The notes: a model not told the origin generated them from the letters alone. A DNA stretch of 64,000 bases from Candidatus Rokuibacteriota bacterium (GCA_003220495.1 QHSP01000048.1:1-64000), one strand, 5' to 3'. Positions 40,015 to 49,330 are shown, numbered from the stretch's first letter. Translations and numbers: made by a program.

Positions 40015-41628
40015 TCAAGCGCTTAAGACCACCAGCAGGCGCGCCGGGTCGACGGGCTTCAGCAGGTGGTCGTCGAAGCCGGCGTCGAAGGCTCGCTCCC
40101 TGTCCTTCTGCTGGCCGTAGCCGCTGAGCGCGATCAGTCGGGAGCGATCGCGGAGCTTCGCGCGGATCTGCCTGGCGACCTGGTAGCCGTCGATTCCAGG
40201 CAGGCCGATGTCGATCAGGACGACATCGGGCTCGAGCTGCACCGCGAGCTCGACGCCGCTCACGCCATCCGCTGCCTCGTGGACCTCGTGCCCTCCGCTC
40301 TCGAGCAGGACGCGCATCATCTCGCGGTTGTCGGCGTTGTCCTCGACGACCAGGATGCGTTGGCGTTGCGCTCTGGCCGGCGCCTCGACCGACGGTCCGG
40401 GCGCGGGCGGCGCGTCCACCATCGCCGGGAGACGCACGGTGAACACGCTTCCCCGTCCCTGGCCCGGACTGGCCGCCTCGACCCGGCCGCCGTGGAGCTC
40501 GACGAGACGGCGAACGAGACTCAGGCCGACGCCGAGCCCGCCGGCCCGCCGATCGAGGTTCCGCTCGCCCTGCACGAACAGGTCGAACACGACCGGCAGA
40601 AGCTCGGCCGAGATCCCCGCGCCCTCGTCGGCAACGCGCAGGACCGCGTCGTCCCCTTCCCGGCGCACCGCCACCTTGATGGCGCCGCCTCGCGGGGTGA
40701 ACTTCAGCGCGTTCGACATGAGGTTCATGACGATCTGCTCGATGCGCACACCATCGGCCTCGACCCAGACCGGTTCCGCGTCGACGGTGACGACGTGCTG
40801 CCCGAGTTTTTCCGTGCTGTCGAGCGTGGCGAGGCAACGCCGGACCGCGGCGGCCACGTCGATCGCGGTGCGGACCAGCTCGATCTTGCCGAGCGTTCCG
40901 CGCGTGACGTCGAGCAGGTCCGCGACGAGTCGCGACAGGTGCTCGGTCTGGTGGGCGATCACCTCGCGGGCGCGGCGATCGTGCCCGGGCGTCGATGACT
41001 GACCGAGCACCGAGACCGCGGAGCTGATGGCGCCCAGGGGATTGCGCAGCTCGTGGCCGAGCATCGCCAGGAACTGATCCTTCGCCTGGCTCGCGGCCTC
41101 GGCTTCCGCCCGGGCGGCGCGCGTCCGGATCAGCTCGATCAGATCGGTCACCACGAGACAGAGGCTTTCGACGCCGTCGGCCACGAACGTGCCGACGGAG
41201 AAGAGCGCGGGCACCGCGCGGCCGTCGACGGCGAGCACGTGGCCCTCGTACTTGCCGCGTCCGGCTCCCAGCGCCGCGGCCAGGAGGGGCCGGTCGGCCT
41301 CGGCGACGAAGGGACCGATCGGCCCGCCGACGATCGTCTCGGGCGCCGCGCCGACCAGCTCGGCGAAGCGACGATTGCAGTAGAGGACGTCGCCCGCGGG
41401 TGTCAACGTGAGGGCGCCCTCTTGCATCTGCTCGACGAGCATCCGGTAGGGCTGTTCGGCGCTCTTGAGCGTGAACAGCTGAGCGCCGTGCGGGCTCTCG
41501 ACCACGAGCGCGTCGACTTCGCCCTGGCGAATCGCGCGCAGCGTCTCCTGAGCTTCCTCGAGCTCACGCTGCAGCTTCGGCGCCTGCTCGGGATCCAGCG
41601 CGCCGTCGGCCATGCCGGGGGCTGTCAT
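40015..41628 (-). CDS. hybrid histidine kinase (PAS-HisKA-HATPase-REC) of the Kai cluster
   Basis: 537 residues. Coiled start (LQRELEEAQETLRAIRQGEV), PAS domain about 60-180, HisKA with phosphoacceptor His in FLAMLGHELRNPLG, HATPase with NLMSNALKFT, VADEGAGIS and GLGVGLSLVRRL, and C-terminal receiver with DNADNREMM and phosphoacceptor Asp in VVLIDIGLPGIDG. It has no KaiB-like sensor domain, so it is not SasA. Its ATG overlaps the second kaiB stop (ATGA), which strongly suggests it is the output or input kinase of the Kai proteins. No DNA-binding domain; target unknown. Confidence 0.9.
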   Translation of the reverse strand: MTAPGMADGALDPEQAPKLQRELEEAQETLRAIRQGEVDALVVESPHGAQLFTLKSAEQPYRMLVEQMQEGALTLTPAGDVLYCNRRFAELVGAAPETIVGGPIGPFVAEADRPLLAAALGAGRGKYEGHVLAVDGRAVPALFSVGTFVADGVESLCLVVTDLIELIRTRAARAEAEAASQAKDQFLAMLGHELRNPLGAISSAVSVLGQSSTPGHDRRAREVIAHQTEHLSRLVADLLDVTRGTLGKIELVRTAIDVAAAVRRCLATLDSTEKLGQHVVTVDAEPVWVEADGVRIEQIVMNLMSNALKFTPRGGAIKVAVRREGDDAVLRVADEGAGISAELLPVVFDLFVQGERNLDRRAGGLGVGLSLVRRLVELHGGRVEAASPGQGRGSVFTVRLPAMVDAPPAPGPSVEAPARAQRQRILVVEDNADNREMMRVLLESGGHEVHEAADGVSGVELAVQLEPDVVLIDIGLPGIDGYQVARQIRAKLRDRSRLIALSGYGQQKDRERAFDAGFDDHLLKPVDPARLLVVLSA

Positions 41629-41957
41629 GTGTGCTCCACGAGATCGAGTCCGGCCAGGACCCGCGCGGTGTTGGACATGTCGCCGATGACCCGGCGCGCC
41701 GGCAGCGGCAACGCCTTCACGCAGGTCGGCGCCGCGATGATCTGTTCGCCGGTCGCGAGGGCCGGCTGCTCGTACAGATTGATCACTTCGAGCTCGTACG
41801 CGCCGGCGAAATGCTCCTCGCAGATCGCCCGGATGTTTTCGACCGCCCGGGTCGAGCGCGCGGTCATCCCGGCCACGAAGAGTCGCAGGACGTAGGCCTG
41901 GCGCGGCCCCTGCACAGCGAGGTCTCGGCTCGTCTCAGGAGTATTCGAGGATTCCAC
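41625..41957 (-). CDS. kaiB: KaiB-like protein, divergent copy
   Basis: 110 residues from GTG 41957, one base after the first kaiB stop; a start at 41996 would overlap kaiB1 by 38 nt. An N-terminal tail of about 15 residues precedes the KaiB fold: AYVLRLFVAGMTARSTRAVE, ELEVINLYEQPALATGEQII, AAPTCVKALPLPARRVIGDM, NTARVLAGLDL. It is less like cyanobacterial KaiB than copy 1 (Cys in APTC for the usual Leu). Such second copies often differ in partner choice; that is inference. Confidence 0.88.
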   Translation of the reverse strand: MESSNTPETSRDLAVQGPRQAYVLRLFVAGMTARSTRAVENIRAICEEHFAGAYELEVINLYEQPALATGEQIIAAPTCVKALPLPARRVIGDMSNTARVLAGLDLVEHT

Positions 41958-41958
41958 G

Positions 41959-42249
41959 TCACGAAGCCGGTCGGATGTCCAACCCGACGAGGACACGGTC
42001 GGTATTCGAGAGGTCGCCGATGATCTTGCGCACCGGCTCGGGCAGCCGACGGACGAGCGTCGGCACCGCGAGGATCTGATCGCCCGCGGCCAGCTGCGGG
42101 CTCTGAATCAGGTCGATGACCTCGACCCGGTACTTGCCGGTCAGGTGGGTCTCGCAGATCTTCTTGAGATTGGCGAACGCCTTGATCGATCGCGGCGTCT
42201 GGCCGGCGATGTACAGCCGAAGGACCTGGCCTTCAAAGTTCGGCTCCAT
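41959..42249 (-). CDS. kaiB: KaiB clock-type protein, canonical copy
   Basis: 96 residues very close to the KaiB family pattern: [73 protein letters not shown]. In cyanobacteria KaiB switches fold to bind phosphorylated KaiC. It lies 28 nt after kaiC and one base before the second kaiB, so one operon. Confidence 0.95.
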   Translation of the reverse strand: MEPNFEGQVLRLYIAGQTPRSIKAFANLKKICETHLTGKYRVEVIDLIQSPQLAAGDQILAVPTLVRRLPEPVRKIIGDLSNTDRVLVGLDIRPAS

Positions 42250-42277
42250 CTTTCACTGTGCCCCGCTTCGCCGATCG

Positions 42278-44035
42278 TCAGTCACTCTCGTCCCCTTGTC
42301 TTCGTCCGTTGCCGCTTTGGGCCGCGTCGGCCCTCCGACGCTCCGCAATCGCGCGGCGGTCGTCACGCAGACGCGTGGCGCCCGACCGCTGCTCGTCGAT
42401 ACCGGTGGCCAGATCGGCCTGGTCCGCCTCGAACCTGGCCCGCAGCGACGCCACCTCCGCGTCGAACGCGGCGCGCAGACGCGCGAGCGCCCGCTCCCTG
42501 CGCTCGAGCTCCTGCTCATGCGCGAGCGCGGCGGCCCGCTCCTCGGCTTCCTGGGTCAAGCGCGCCGACCCCGTGACAACTCCGCTCGGGCCCGCGTAGA
42601 CGTCCACGAGCTCGACGCCGTGGTCGGTGAGGAGAAACTCACGGATCTGGTTGGAGTGGCCCATCCCGCGCGACTTGAGCACGTAGAGCCCGCGGTTCCG
42701 CTCGCCGCTCGACTCGAGCGTGACCAGCAGGAGCCAGGTGTCGACGATCGAGGAGATCTCGACGTCGGTCTGCTCCAGCTCGGTCCTTCCGTGAGTGAGA
42801 CTGGTCAAGAGCGCGGTGATCCCCTGCATCTTGAGGTAATCGACCAGCCGGGTCAGCGTGGCCTGAACATCCCCCTGCGTCGCCACCGAGATCAGGCTGC
42901 TGACGGGGTCGAGCACCACGACGCGTGGCCGAAACCGTTCGATCGCGCGGTGCATGCGCGAGAGATGCATCTCGAGACCGTGCACCGAGGGGCGAGCGGC
43001 CTGGAACTCGAGCAGGCCACGATCGACCCACGGCTGGAGGTCGATCCCGATCGATCGCATGTTGCGGACCACCTGCTGCGGCGATTCCTCGAACTCGAAC
43101 GCCAGGCAGCGTTCCCCCCGCCGGCAGGCGGCGTCGACGAAGTGCGCCGACACGCTCGACTTGCCGGCTCCGGCGGTGCCCGACACGAGGATCGTGCTGC
43201 CGCGGAAGTAGCCCCGGCCACCGAGCATCGTGTCGAGGCGCGCGACGCCCGTCGAGATTCGCTCGGACGGCGCCGCATGGGTGAGGCCGATCGAGGTCAC
43301 CGGCAAGACCGCGATGCCTTCCTCGTCGATCAGGAACGGATACTCATTCGTTCCGTGCGCCGAGCCTCGATACTTCACGATCCGCAGCCGCCGCGTGGAA
43401 ACCTGCTCCGTCACGCGGTGGTCGAGCAGGATCACCGCGTCCGACACGTATTCCTCGAGGCCCTGCCGCGTCAGCGTGCCGTCGCCTCGCTCACCGGTGA
43501 TCACGGCCGTCACGCCCCTGTCCTTGAGCCAGCGGAACAGGCGGCGCAGCTCGGCTCGGATAATCGACTCGTTCGCGAGGCCCGAGAAGAGCGATTCGAG
43601 CGTGTCGAGCACGACGCGACGGGCTCCGATCGAATCGATCGCGAAGCCGAGCCGGATGAAGAGCCCTTCGAGATCGTAGTCGCCGGTCTCCTCGATCTCG
43701 CTGCGCTCGATGCGGACGTGATCGAGCACGATCTTTTTCTTCTCGATCAGCCCCGGCAGATCGAAGCCGAGCGAGGCCACGTTCTGCGCGAGCTCGTCGG
43801 TGCTCTCCTCGAAGCTCATGTACACGCCCGGCTCGTCGAAACGGGTCGCGCCATGGACGAGGAAGCTGAGGGCGAAGAGGGTCTTGCCGCAGCCGGCTCC
43901 GCCACAGACGAGGGTGGGCCGGCCCACCGGAAGGCCGCCCTGGGTGATTTGATCGAAGCCGTCGATACCGGTGGGCGATTTCGGTAAACGCGCCACGATG
44001 CGTGAATGATGCCCATGGATTCCCGGAATTGCCAT
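42278..44035 (-). CDS. kaiC: KaiC-like double-domain ATPase/autokinase
   Basis: 585 residues. CI domain: P-loop GGAGCGKT (45-52), Glu pair in SFEES (76-77). CII domain: P-loop GTAGAGKS (286-293), Glu pair in EFEES (316-317). In the phosphorylation segment cyanobacterial KaiC has ISTITD; here it is VEISSIVD, so Ser428-Ser429 replace Ser-Thr. After the CII end (about 490) there is an Arg/Glu-rich coiled coil to the C-terminus in place of the KaiA-binding tail, and no kaiA is present. Its ATG follows the amidohydrolase TGA without a gap (TGAATG); AAGGTG upstream is a weak ribosome site. A role in timing or stress response is family inference. Confidence 0.94.
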   Translation of the reverse strand: MAIPGIHGHHSRIVARLPKSPTGIDGFDQITQGGLPVGRPTLVCGGAGCGKTLFALSFLVHGATRFDEPGVYMSFEESTDELAQNVASLGFDLPGLIEKKKIVLDHVRIERSEIEETGDYDLEGLFIRLGFAIDSIGARRVVLDTLESLFSGLANESIIRAELRRLFRWLKDRGVTAVITGERGDGTLTRQGLEEYVSDAVILLDHRVTEQVSTRRLRIVKYRGSAHGTNEYPFLIDEEGIAVLPVTSIGLTHAAPSERISTGVARLDTMLGGRGYFRGSTILVSGTAGAGKSSVSAHFVDAACRRGERCLAFEFEESPQQVVRNMRSIGIDLQPWVDRGLLEFQAARPSVHGLEMHLSRMHRAIERFRPRVVVLDPVSSLISVATQGDVQATLTRLVDYLKMQGITALLTSLTHGRTELEQTDVEISSIVDTWLLLVTLESSGERNRGLYVLKSRGMGHSNQIREFLLTDHGVELVDVYAGPSGVVTGSARLTQEAEERAAALAHEQELERRERALARLRAAFDAEVASLRARFEADQADLATGIDEQRSGATRLRDDRRAIAERRRADAAQSGNGRRQGDESD

Positions 44036-45274
44036 TCAGGTATTCACCTTAGGAGCGGCCAGAACCTGCTGGCCCATCGGGGTTTCCTGGAGGTGGAAGT
44101 ACCCGAGCATGTTGCCCGCCGCGATCTTGAACGCTTCGTCGGCCGGGACGCCCGTGAACAGTCGCTCGGCGAACGGCCGCGTGTTGGGCCAGTCGCACTC
44201 TATGTGCGGGAAATCGGTGGCGAACATGATGCGGTCGACGCCCATGTGATGGCGGAGCTCCACGGCCACCCGCTCGACGTGCTGCACGCTGAAGAAGATG
44301 TGCTCGCGGACGTAGTCGCTCGGCCGCTGCTTGAGTGGCTTGAAATTGAGAAGCCGCGCCGCCCAGTGGCGATGGCGCTCGTACCAGTAGTCGGCCTCCT
44401 CCATCCAGAACGGCACCCAGCCCAGGCGGGTCTCGGCGAAGAAGATCCTGAGGTCGGGGATGCGATCGAAGACTCCGGACAGGATGAGCTGGGCGAAGCT
44501 CATCGACGGCGCCGTGCCGAGGAACGGCAGCGCCACCCACTCGACGAGCTTGCGCGGCCCGAGCTTCGCGAGGATCGCCGGGTCGGCGCCCGGATATTCG
44601 AACGTCGGCTGCGACGCGCGCGGTCCAAGGCGGTCGAAGCCGACGTGCACGGTCAGCGGCATCTTCATGTCGACCGCCGCCGCCCAGAAACGATCGTCGG
44701 CCGGGCTCGGATAGGCCTTGCCGCTCGGGAACACGCCGAGGTTGACGCCCTTGAGTCCGAGCTTCGCGCAGTGCTCGAGCTCGGCGATCGCGTCGTCGAC
44801 GTTGGTCCACGGGATCACGCCGAGCCCGATGAGGCGATCGCGCGACACAGCGCAGTACTCCTCGCCGAGCCAATCGTTGTACGCGCGCACCGTCGCGCGG
44901 TACACGTCCTGGTCCGCCAGAGTGCTCCAGAGTCGCGGCCCCACCTGCATGTTCGGGAAGAGCACCTCGGCGTGGAGCGCGTCCATGTCCTGCTCGCGCA
45001 GGCGCTGCTCGGGCGGCCCGACGCCCGCCGTGTCGTCGACCGTCACGCCGATGGGCTCCCACGTCTCGTTGGTCCGGCCGGCCCTGAGATCGAGGAACGG
45101 CGCGGGATACGGTGGCTGGCCTTCCACGAGGATCGCGTCGCCGCCGTCCGGGAGCTTGATGGTTCGCGGCGCCTTCTCGCGAAGCTTGGCGGGCATGTGC
45201 GGCGTCCACCGCTCGGGACGAACTTCCAGGTGACCATCGCTCGAGATCAGGGGCGGAAGACTGGAGGTAGTCAT
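44036..45274 (-). CDS. amidohydrolase family protein, first gene of Kai operon
   Basis: 412 residues from ATG 45274 (AGGAGA 9 nt before). PF04909-type: ISSDGHLEVRPERW (a DGH start replacing HxH), PLTVHVGFDR, FAETRLGWVPFWMEE, FATDFPHIECDWPN (Asp ligand) and AAGNMLGYF. This form is close to aromatic decarboxylase-like hydrolases of aromatic degradation. Why it stands directly before kaiC is unclear; the two are translationally coupled, so clock or redox control of catabolism is possible. It is divergent from the LigB dioxygenase gene. Confidence 0.87.
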   Translation of the reverse strand: MTTSSLPPLISSDGHLEVRPERWTPHMPAKLREKAPRTIKLPDGGDAILVEGQPPYPAPFLDLRAGRTNETWEPIGVTVDDTAGVGPPEQRLREQDMDALHAEVLFPNMQVGPRLWSTLADQDVYRATVRAYNDWLGEEYCAVSRDRLIGLGVIPWTNVDDAIAELEHCAKLGLKGVNLGVFPSGKAYPSPADDRFWAAAVDMKMPLTVHVGFDRLGPRASQPTFEYPGADPAILAKLGPRKLVEWVALPFLGTAPSMSFAQLILSGVFDRIPDLRIFFAETRLGWVPFWMEEADYWYERHRHWAARLLNFKPLKQRPSDYVREHIFFSVQHVERVAVELRHHMGVDRIMFATDFPHIECDWPNTRPFAERLFTGVPADEAFKIAAGNMLGYFHLQETPMGQQVLAAPKVNT

Positions 45275-45297
45275 GGCGGCTCTCCTTTTATTCGGGC

Positions 45298-45313
45298 GCG
45301 ATGGTACCATCGC
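45298..45313. promoter_or_regulatory. perfect 16-bp palindrome between amidohydrolase-kai operon and ligB-like gene
   Basis: GCGATGGTACCATCGC is identical on both strands and lies 24 nt from the amidohydrolase ATG and 80 nt from the dioxygenase ATG. This is a good size and place for a dimeric repressor that controls both directions. Confidence 0.5.
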
Positions 45314-45392
45314 CCCGCGGACTCGTGACGGGCCGTGCCGCGGCGCGGCAAGCAGGGCTAGCAGTAACGGGCTGAACAAGAGGGAGGCGGTC

Positions 45393-46451
45393 ATGGGCGC
45401 GATCCTCGGTCTCGGAGTCACGCATTACCCGCCGCTCGCCGGACAGGACGAACATATGGCGCGCATCCTCAAGCGCGTCCTTCAGGATCCCGACCTTCCC
45501 GAGCGCTACCGGCGACCGGAAGGCTGGCCCGAGCCGATGCGCCAGGAGTACGGCTCGGATCAGGGGCTGAGCGCCGCGAAGCGCCATCGCGAGGCGCTCG
45601 TGACAGGATTTCGTGACGCGCGACGGCGCCTCGACGAGTTCGCGCCGGACGTCGTGCTGATCTGGGGCGACGACCAGTACGAGAACTTCAAGGAAGACAT
45701 CATCCCGCCCTTCTGCGTGCTGGCCTACGAGTCGATCGAGCACCGGCCGTGGGCGGAGGGCCGCTGGCAGAAGGCAAAGAACGCGTGGGACGAGGCGAGC
45801 GACGCGACCTTCGTCTACAAGGGCCACCGCGCCGCCGCGAAGTCGCTGGTGACGGGGCTGCTCGACGCCGGCATCGACGCGTCGTACGCGTACCGGCCAC
45901 TCCACCATCCACTCGGCCACGCGTTCATGAACACGCTGCTCTTCCTCGACTACGATCGGCAGGGCTTCCCCTATCCGGTCATCCCGTTCTCGATCAACTG
46001 CTACGGGCGGAAAGTCATCTCCCAGCAGGGAGGCGTCTCGAGCTTCGCCGATCTGCCGACCGAGGCGCAGCTCGATCCGCCGTCGCCGGCGCCGTGGCGC
46101 TGCTTCGATCTGGGCCGCGCCACCGCCCGCGCGATGGCCAAGAGCCCGTGGCGCGTGGCGCTGGTCGCCTCGTCGAGCTGGTCGCACGCGTTCCTCACGC
46201 CGAAGAACCATCTGCTCCATCCCGACGTCGAGGCCGATCGCGCGCTCTACGACACGCTGCGGGTCGGCGACTACGAGGCGTGGCGCAAGACGCCGCTGGC
46301 GAGCCTCGAGGAGAGCGGCCAGCAGGAGATGCTGAACTGGATGTGCCTGGCCGGCGCGATGGCCGAGCTCCAGCGGCGGCCGGACGCCACGAAGTTCGTC
46401 GAGACCTACATCTTCAACTCGAGCAAGTGCTTCGCGTCGTTCCCGGCCTGA
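45393..46451 (+). CDS. LigB-type extradiol aromatic ring-opening dioxygenase
   Basis: 352 residues from ATG 45393 (GAGGGAGG before). LigB superfamily (PF02900), iron(II) enzymes that open catechol-like rings. Candidate ligand and catalytic His: GVTHYPPL (near residue 11), RPLHHPLGHAFM (mid-protein) and VASSSWSHAFLTP (later); VVLIWGDDQYENF is the typical strand. No LigA alpha subunit is visible. With the adjacent amidohydrolase, LLM oxidoreductase and Rieske enzyme it suggests an aromatic or gallate-like pathway. Frame upstream of 45393 is not translated. Confidence 0.85.
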   Translation: MGAILGLGVTHYPPLAGQDEHMARILKRVLQDPDLPERYRRPEGWPEPMRQEYGSDQGLSAAKRHREALVTGFRDARRRLDEFAPDVVLIWGDDQYENFKEDIIPPFCVLAYESIEHRPWAEGRWQKAKNAWDEASDATFVYKGHRAAAKSLVTGLLDAGIDASYAYRPLHHPLGHAFMNTLLFLDYDRQGFPYPVIPFSINCYGRKVISQQGGVSSFADLPTEAQLDPPSPAPWRCFDLGRATARAMAKSPWRVALVASSSWSHAFLTPKNHLLHPDVEADRALYDTLRVGDYEAWRKTPLASLEESGQQEMLNWMCLAGAMAELQRRPDATKFVETYIFNSSKCFASFPA

Positions 46452-46467
46452 CGGCCGGGAACGCGCG

Positions 46468-47628
46468 TCACTTCCGGTTCGCGAAGTGCGGCTTGACCTC
46501 CTTCGCGAACCACGCGAGCTGCTCCAGCATGATGTGCTGGGGCGTACCCATGCTGTTGCTCACGTGCACGTACTCGAGCCCCGGATACTTCTGCTCGAGC
46601 GCTCGCAGGTGCGCCACAAACGCCTCGGGCGTCCCCGCGAACCACGCGCCGACCCTGGCATAGTGCTCGACGGTCGGCACGCCGGCGGCGCCCCAGCCGC
46701 CGCGCCCCATCGCCGCGGCGTTCTGCTCGGGGGTGAGGCCGGGCACGAAGCCGAGCGGGCCGAACATCTTCACGTGCTCCTCGTACCACGGCGTGATCTC
46801 GCGCACGGCGCGCTCCCGCGACTCCGCCAGGTGGAAGAAGATCCCGAGGCTCAGCCCCTCGCCGAGCTCGTAATCGAGACCCGCGCGCTGCGCGGCCTCC
46901 TGATAGGCGTGAATCGAGCGCTCGGCCATCGTCGCCGCGCCGCCGCCGATCAGCCCCTTGATGCGGTGCTTCATCATGAAATCGAGTCCGCGGGCGCTGG
47001 CGCTCACCACCGGCTGCCAGCACTCGACCGGCTGCCGTAGCGGCCGCGGCACCAGCGTGAGCTCGCGGAGCTCATAGCCGCGGTACGGCACGGCCGGTGG
47101 CAGCGTGTAGTGCGGGCCCCGGTGCGAGAACTTCTCCGAGTGGAACGACTTCATGATGACGTCGACCTGTTCCTCGAAGAGCGCGCGGTTCGCCTCGGCG
47201 TCGAGCATCGGGCTGCCGAACGTCTCGACTTCGCGCGTGTGATACCCGCGGCCGACGCCGAACACCACGCGCCCGCCGGTCAGGATGTCGGCCGTCGCGA
47301 AGTCCTCGGCCAGCCGGAGCGGGTGCCACATGGGCGTGATGTTGAAGCCGCAGCCGATGCGCAGCCGCGTCGTGAGATGCGCCAGGTGCACGGCCACCAT
47401 CAGAATGTTCGGGATGCACTCGTAGCCCTCGTGCTGGAAGTGATGCTCGGCCAGCCAGAGGATGTTGTAGTCGTGCTCGTCCATGCACCGCGCGATGGCC
47501 TCGGTCTTGTCGAACACGGATGAGAGGTGCTCGTTGGCGTAGCGGCGCTCGTTCGCGGGCGTGGCCATCTGGCCCATGTCGCCCAGATCGACGTGCCCGG
47601 CATAGACGGTCGAGAACCTGGTGATCAT
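46468..47628 (-). CDS. LLM-class flavin-dependent oxidoreductase
   Basis: Bacterial-luciferase-like monooxygenase, FMNH2- or F420-dependent. 386 residues with YNILWLAEHHFQHEGY, TTRLRIGCGFNITPMWHPLR, LAEDFATADILTGGRVVFGV, GRGYHTREVETFG and CWQPVVSASARGLDF: the barrel pattern of the family. Convergent with the LigB gene, 16 nt between stops. Substrate unknown. Confidence 0.9.
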   Translation of the reverse strand: MITRFSTVYAGHVDLGDMGQMATPANERRYANEHLSSVFDKTEAIARCMDEHDYNILWLAEHHFQHEGYECIPNILMVAVHLAHLTTRLRIGCGFNITPMWHPLRLAEDFATADILTGGRVVFGVGRGYHTREVETFGSPMLDAEANRALFEEQVDVIMKSFHSEKFSHRGPHYTLPPAVPYRGYELRELTLVPRPLRQPVECWQPVVSASARGLDFMMKHRIKGLIGGGAATMAERSIHAYQEAAQRAGLDYELGEGLSLGIFFHLAESRERAVREITPWYEEHVKMFGPLGFVPGLTPEQNAAAMGRGGWGAAGVPTVEHYARVGAWFAGTPEAFVAHLRALEQKYPGLEYVHVSNSMGTPQHIMLEQLAWFAKEVKPHFANRK

Positions 47629-47695
47629 GTCGCCCTCCGCGGGCGCGAGCCTAGCAGCCGCGTCGTTCGATCGTCAAGCGACCGGAGGGCCCGGC

Positions 47696-47723
47696 TTGAC
47701 GATATCGACCTGGCGAGTATTAA
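47696..47723 (+). promoter_or_regulatory. sigma70-like promoter for second hybrid kinase
   Basis: TTGACG (47696-47701), 16-nt spacer, TATTAA (47718-47723). RNA would begin near 47730, 21 nt before the ATG. Confidence 0.55.
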
Positions 47724-47750
47724 TGGAACTCTACGGACGCTGGACAGGGA

Positions 47751-49313
47751 ATGCCGCCGTCTTATCGCGACGAGGAACCGGAAGCCGTATCCCGAGCACG
47801 GCTCGCCGCCATCGTCGAGTCGTCGGACGACGTCATCGTGAGCAAGACGCTCGACGGGATCATCACATCCTGGAACCGGGCCGCCGAGCATCTTTTCGGC
47901 TGGACGGCGACGGAGGCGATCGGACGACATATCATGCTGATCGTCCCCGAGGAACGGCGGGCGGAAGAGGACGACGTGCTCGCGCGCATCCGCCGTGGCG
48001 AACGGGTGGACCACTTCGAGACGGTCCGCCGCACCAAGGACGGCCGGCTCATCGACATGTCGATCACGGTATCGCCTATCAAGGACGCCGCCGGCCACAT
48101 CGTCGGCGCCTCCAAGGTCGCCCGTGATATCACCGAGCGCCGGCGCATAGAGGATCTGCGGACACTCCTGCTGGCCCGCGAACAGGAGGCGCGCCGTCAA
48201 GCCGAGGCCCTCAACAACGCGAAGGACGAGCTGCTCGCCACCGTGTCGCACGAGCTCCGGACCCCTCTGAACTCGATTTTCGGCTGGGCGCGCATGCTAC
48301 AGAGCGGCCAGCTGGATGAGGCGGCCCGCGCGCGAGCCATCAACACCATCCTGCGCAACGCCTCGGCCCAGGCTCGCCTCGTCGAGGACCTCCTCGATCT
48401 CGCATGGATCTCGACAGGCCGCCTGCGGCTGGATTTCGACCGCGTGGACCTCAACGCGACCATCGAGGCCGCGCTCGAGACCGTGCGACCCGCCGCGGGC
48501 GCCAAGGACATCACGCTCGTGGCCGTGCTCGACCGGTCGCTCGGCGCCGTGGAGGGCGCGGCGGACCGGCTGCAGCAGGTGGTCTGGAACCTCGTGATGA
48601 ACTCCGTCAAGTTCACTCCGGCCGGCGGCCGGGTGGAAATCTCTTCGCAACGCACGGCTGGCTCCGTGGTCATCACCGTGAGCGATACGGGTCGGGGTAT
48701 CAGCGCAGAGGTTCTTCCGCACGTGTTCGAGCCGTTCCGGCAGGAGGACAGCTCGAGCACGCGCGCGCAGGGCGGCCTTGGCCTCGGTCTGACCCTCGTC
48801 CGTCGTCTCGTGGAGCTACACGGAGGAGAGGTGGTCGCCCAGAGCCCTGGCAAGGACCGGGGAGCCACGTTCACGGTGACTCTCCCGATGTCGCGACAGA
48901 AGCGGGAAGCAGCCGAGGATAAACAGATGCCCGACGGGGCGCGCGTACTCATGGTCGACGACGACCCGGAGTTTCTCGACCTGACCGCGATGGTCCTCAG
49001 CCGTGCGGGTGCTGAGGTGCGCGCAGTATCCTCGGCGGCTAAGGCCTACGAGCTAGTCAACTCCTGGCTGCCCAATGTAGTGCTCGCCGATCTGGCCATG
49101 CCGAGCGAAGACGGCTTCATGCTCTGTAGCGCGATGCGCACGATCTTCTCCCAGCGGCGCGCGCACGTCGCAATCATCGCGGTGACGGCGTATGGGACCC
49201 CCGACAGTCGCGCTCGCGCAACCCTTGCTGGGTTTGATCTGTACTTGACGAAGCCGGTCGATCCGGTTGACCTGGCGGGCGCCGTCGCGGGGGTCATTCG
49301 CCGGCAAACCTGA
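47751..49313 (+). CDS. hybrid histidine kinase (PAS-HisKA-HATPase-REC)
   Basis: 520 residues. PAS domain about 18-130 (IVESSDDVIVSKTLDGIITS, GWTATEAIGRH, GHIVGASKVARDITERR), HisKA with His in LLATVSHELRTPLNSIFGW, HATPase with NLVMNSVKFT, VSDTGRGIS and GLGLGLTLVRRL, and C-terminal receiver with VDDDPEF and Asp in VVLADLAMPSEDG. Same domain order as the Kai-cluster kinase and related in sequence (LVRRLVELHGG in both), so probably a duplicate with another input. No membrane spans, so cytosolic. Convergent with a single-domain receiver gene. Confidence 0.92.
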   Translation: MPPSYRDEEPEAVSRARLAAIVESSDDVIVSKTLDGIITSWNRAAEHLFGWTATEAIGRHIMLIVPEERRAEEDDVLARIRRGERVDHFETVRRTKDGRLIDMSITVSPIKDAAGHIVGASKVARDITERRRIEDLRTLLLAREQEARRQAEALNNAKDELLATVSHELRTPLNSIFGWARMLQSGQLDEAARARAINTILRNASAQARLVEDLLDLAWISTGRLRLDFDRVDLNATIEAALETVRPAAGAKDITLVAVLDRSLGAVEGAADRLQQVVWNLVMNSVKFTPAGGRVEISSQRTAGSVVITVSDTGRGISAEVLPHVFEPFRQEDSSSTRAQGGLGLGLTLVRRLVELHGGEVVAQSPGKDRGATFTVTLPMSRQKREAAEDKQMPDGARVLMVDDDPEFLDLTAMVLSRAGAEVRAVSSAAKAYELVNSWLPNVVLADLAMPSEDGFMLCSAMRTIFSQRRAHVAIIAVTAYGTPDSRARATLAGFDLYLTKPVDPVDLAGAVAGVIRRQT

Positions 49314-49330
49314 GCCGGAGCCGGTCCGCA

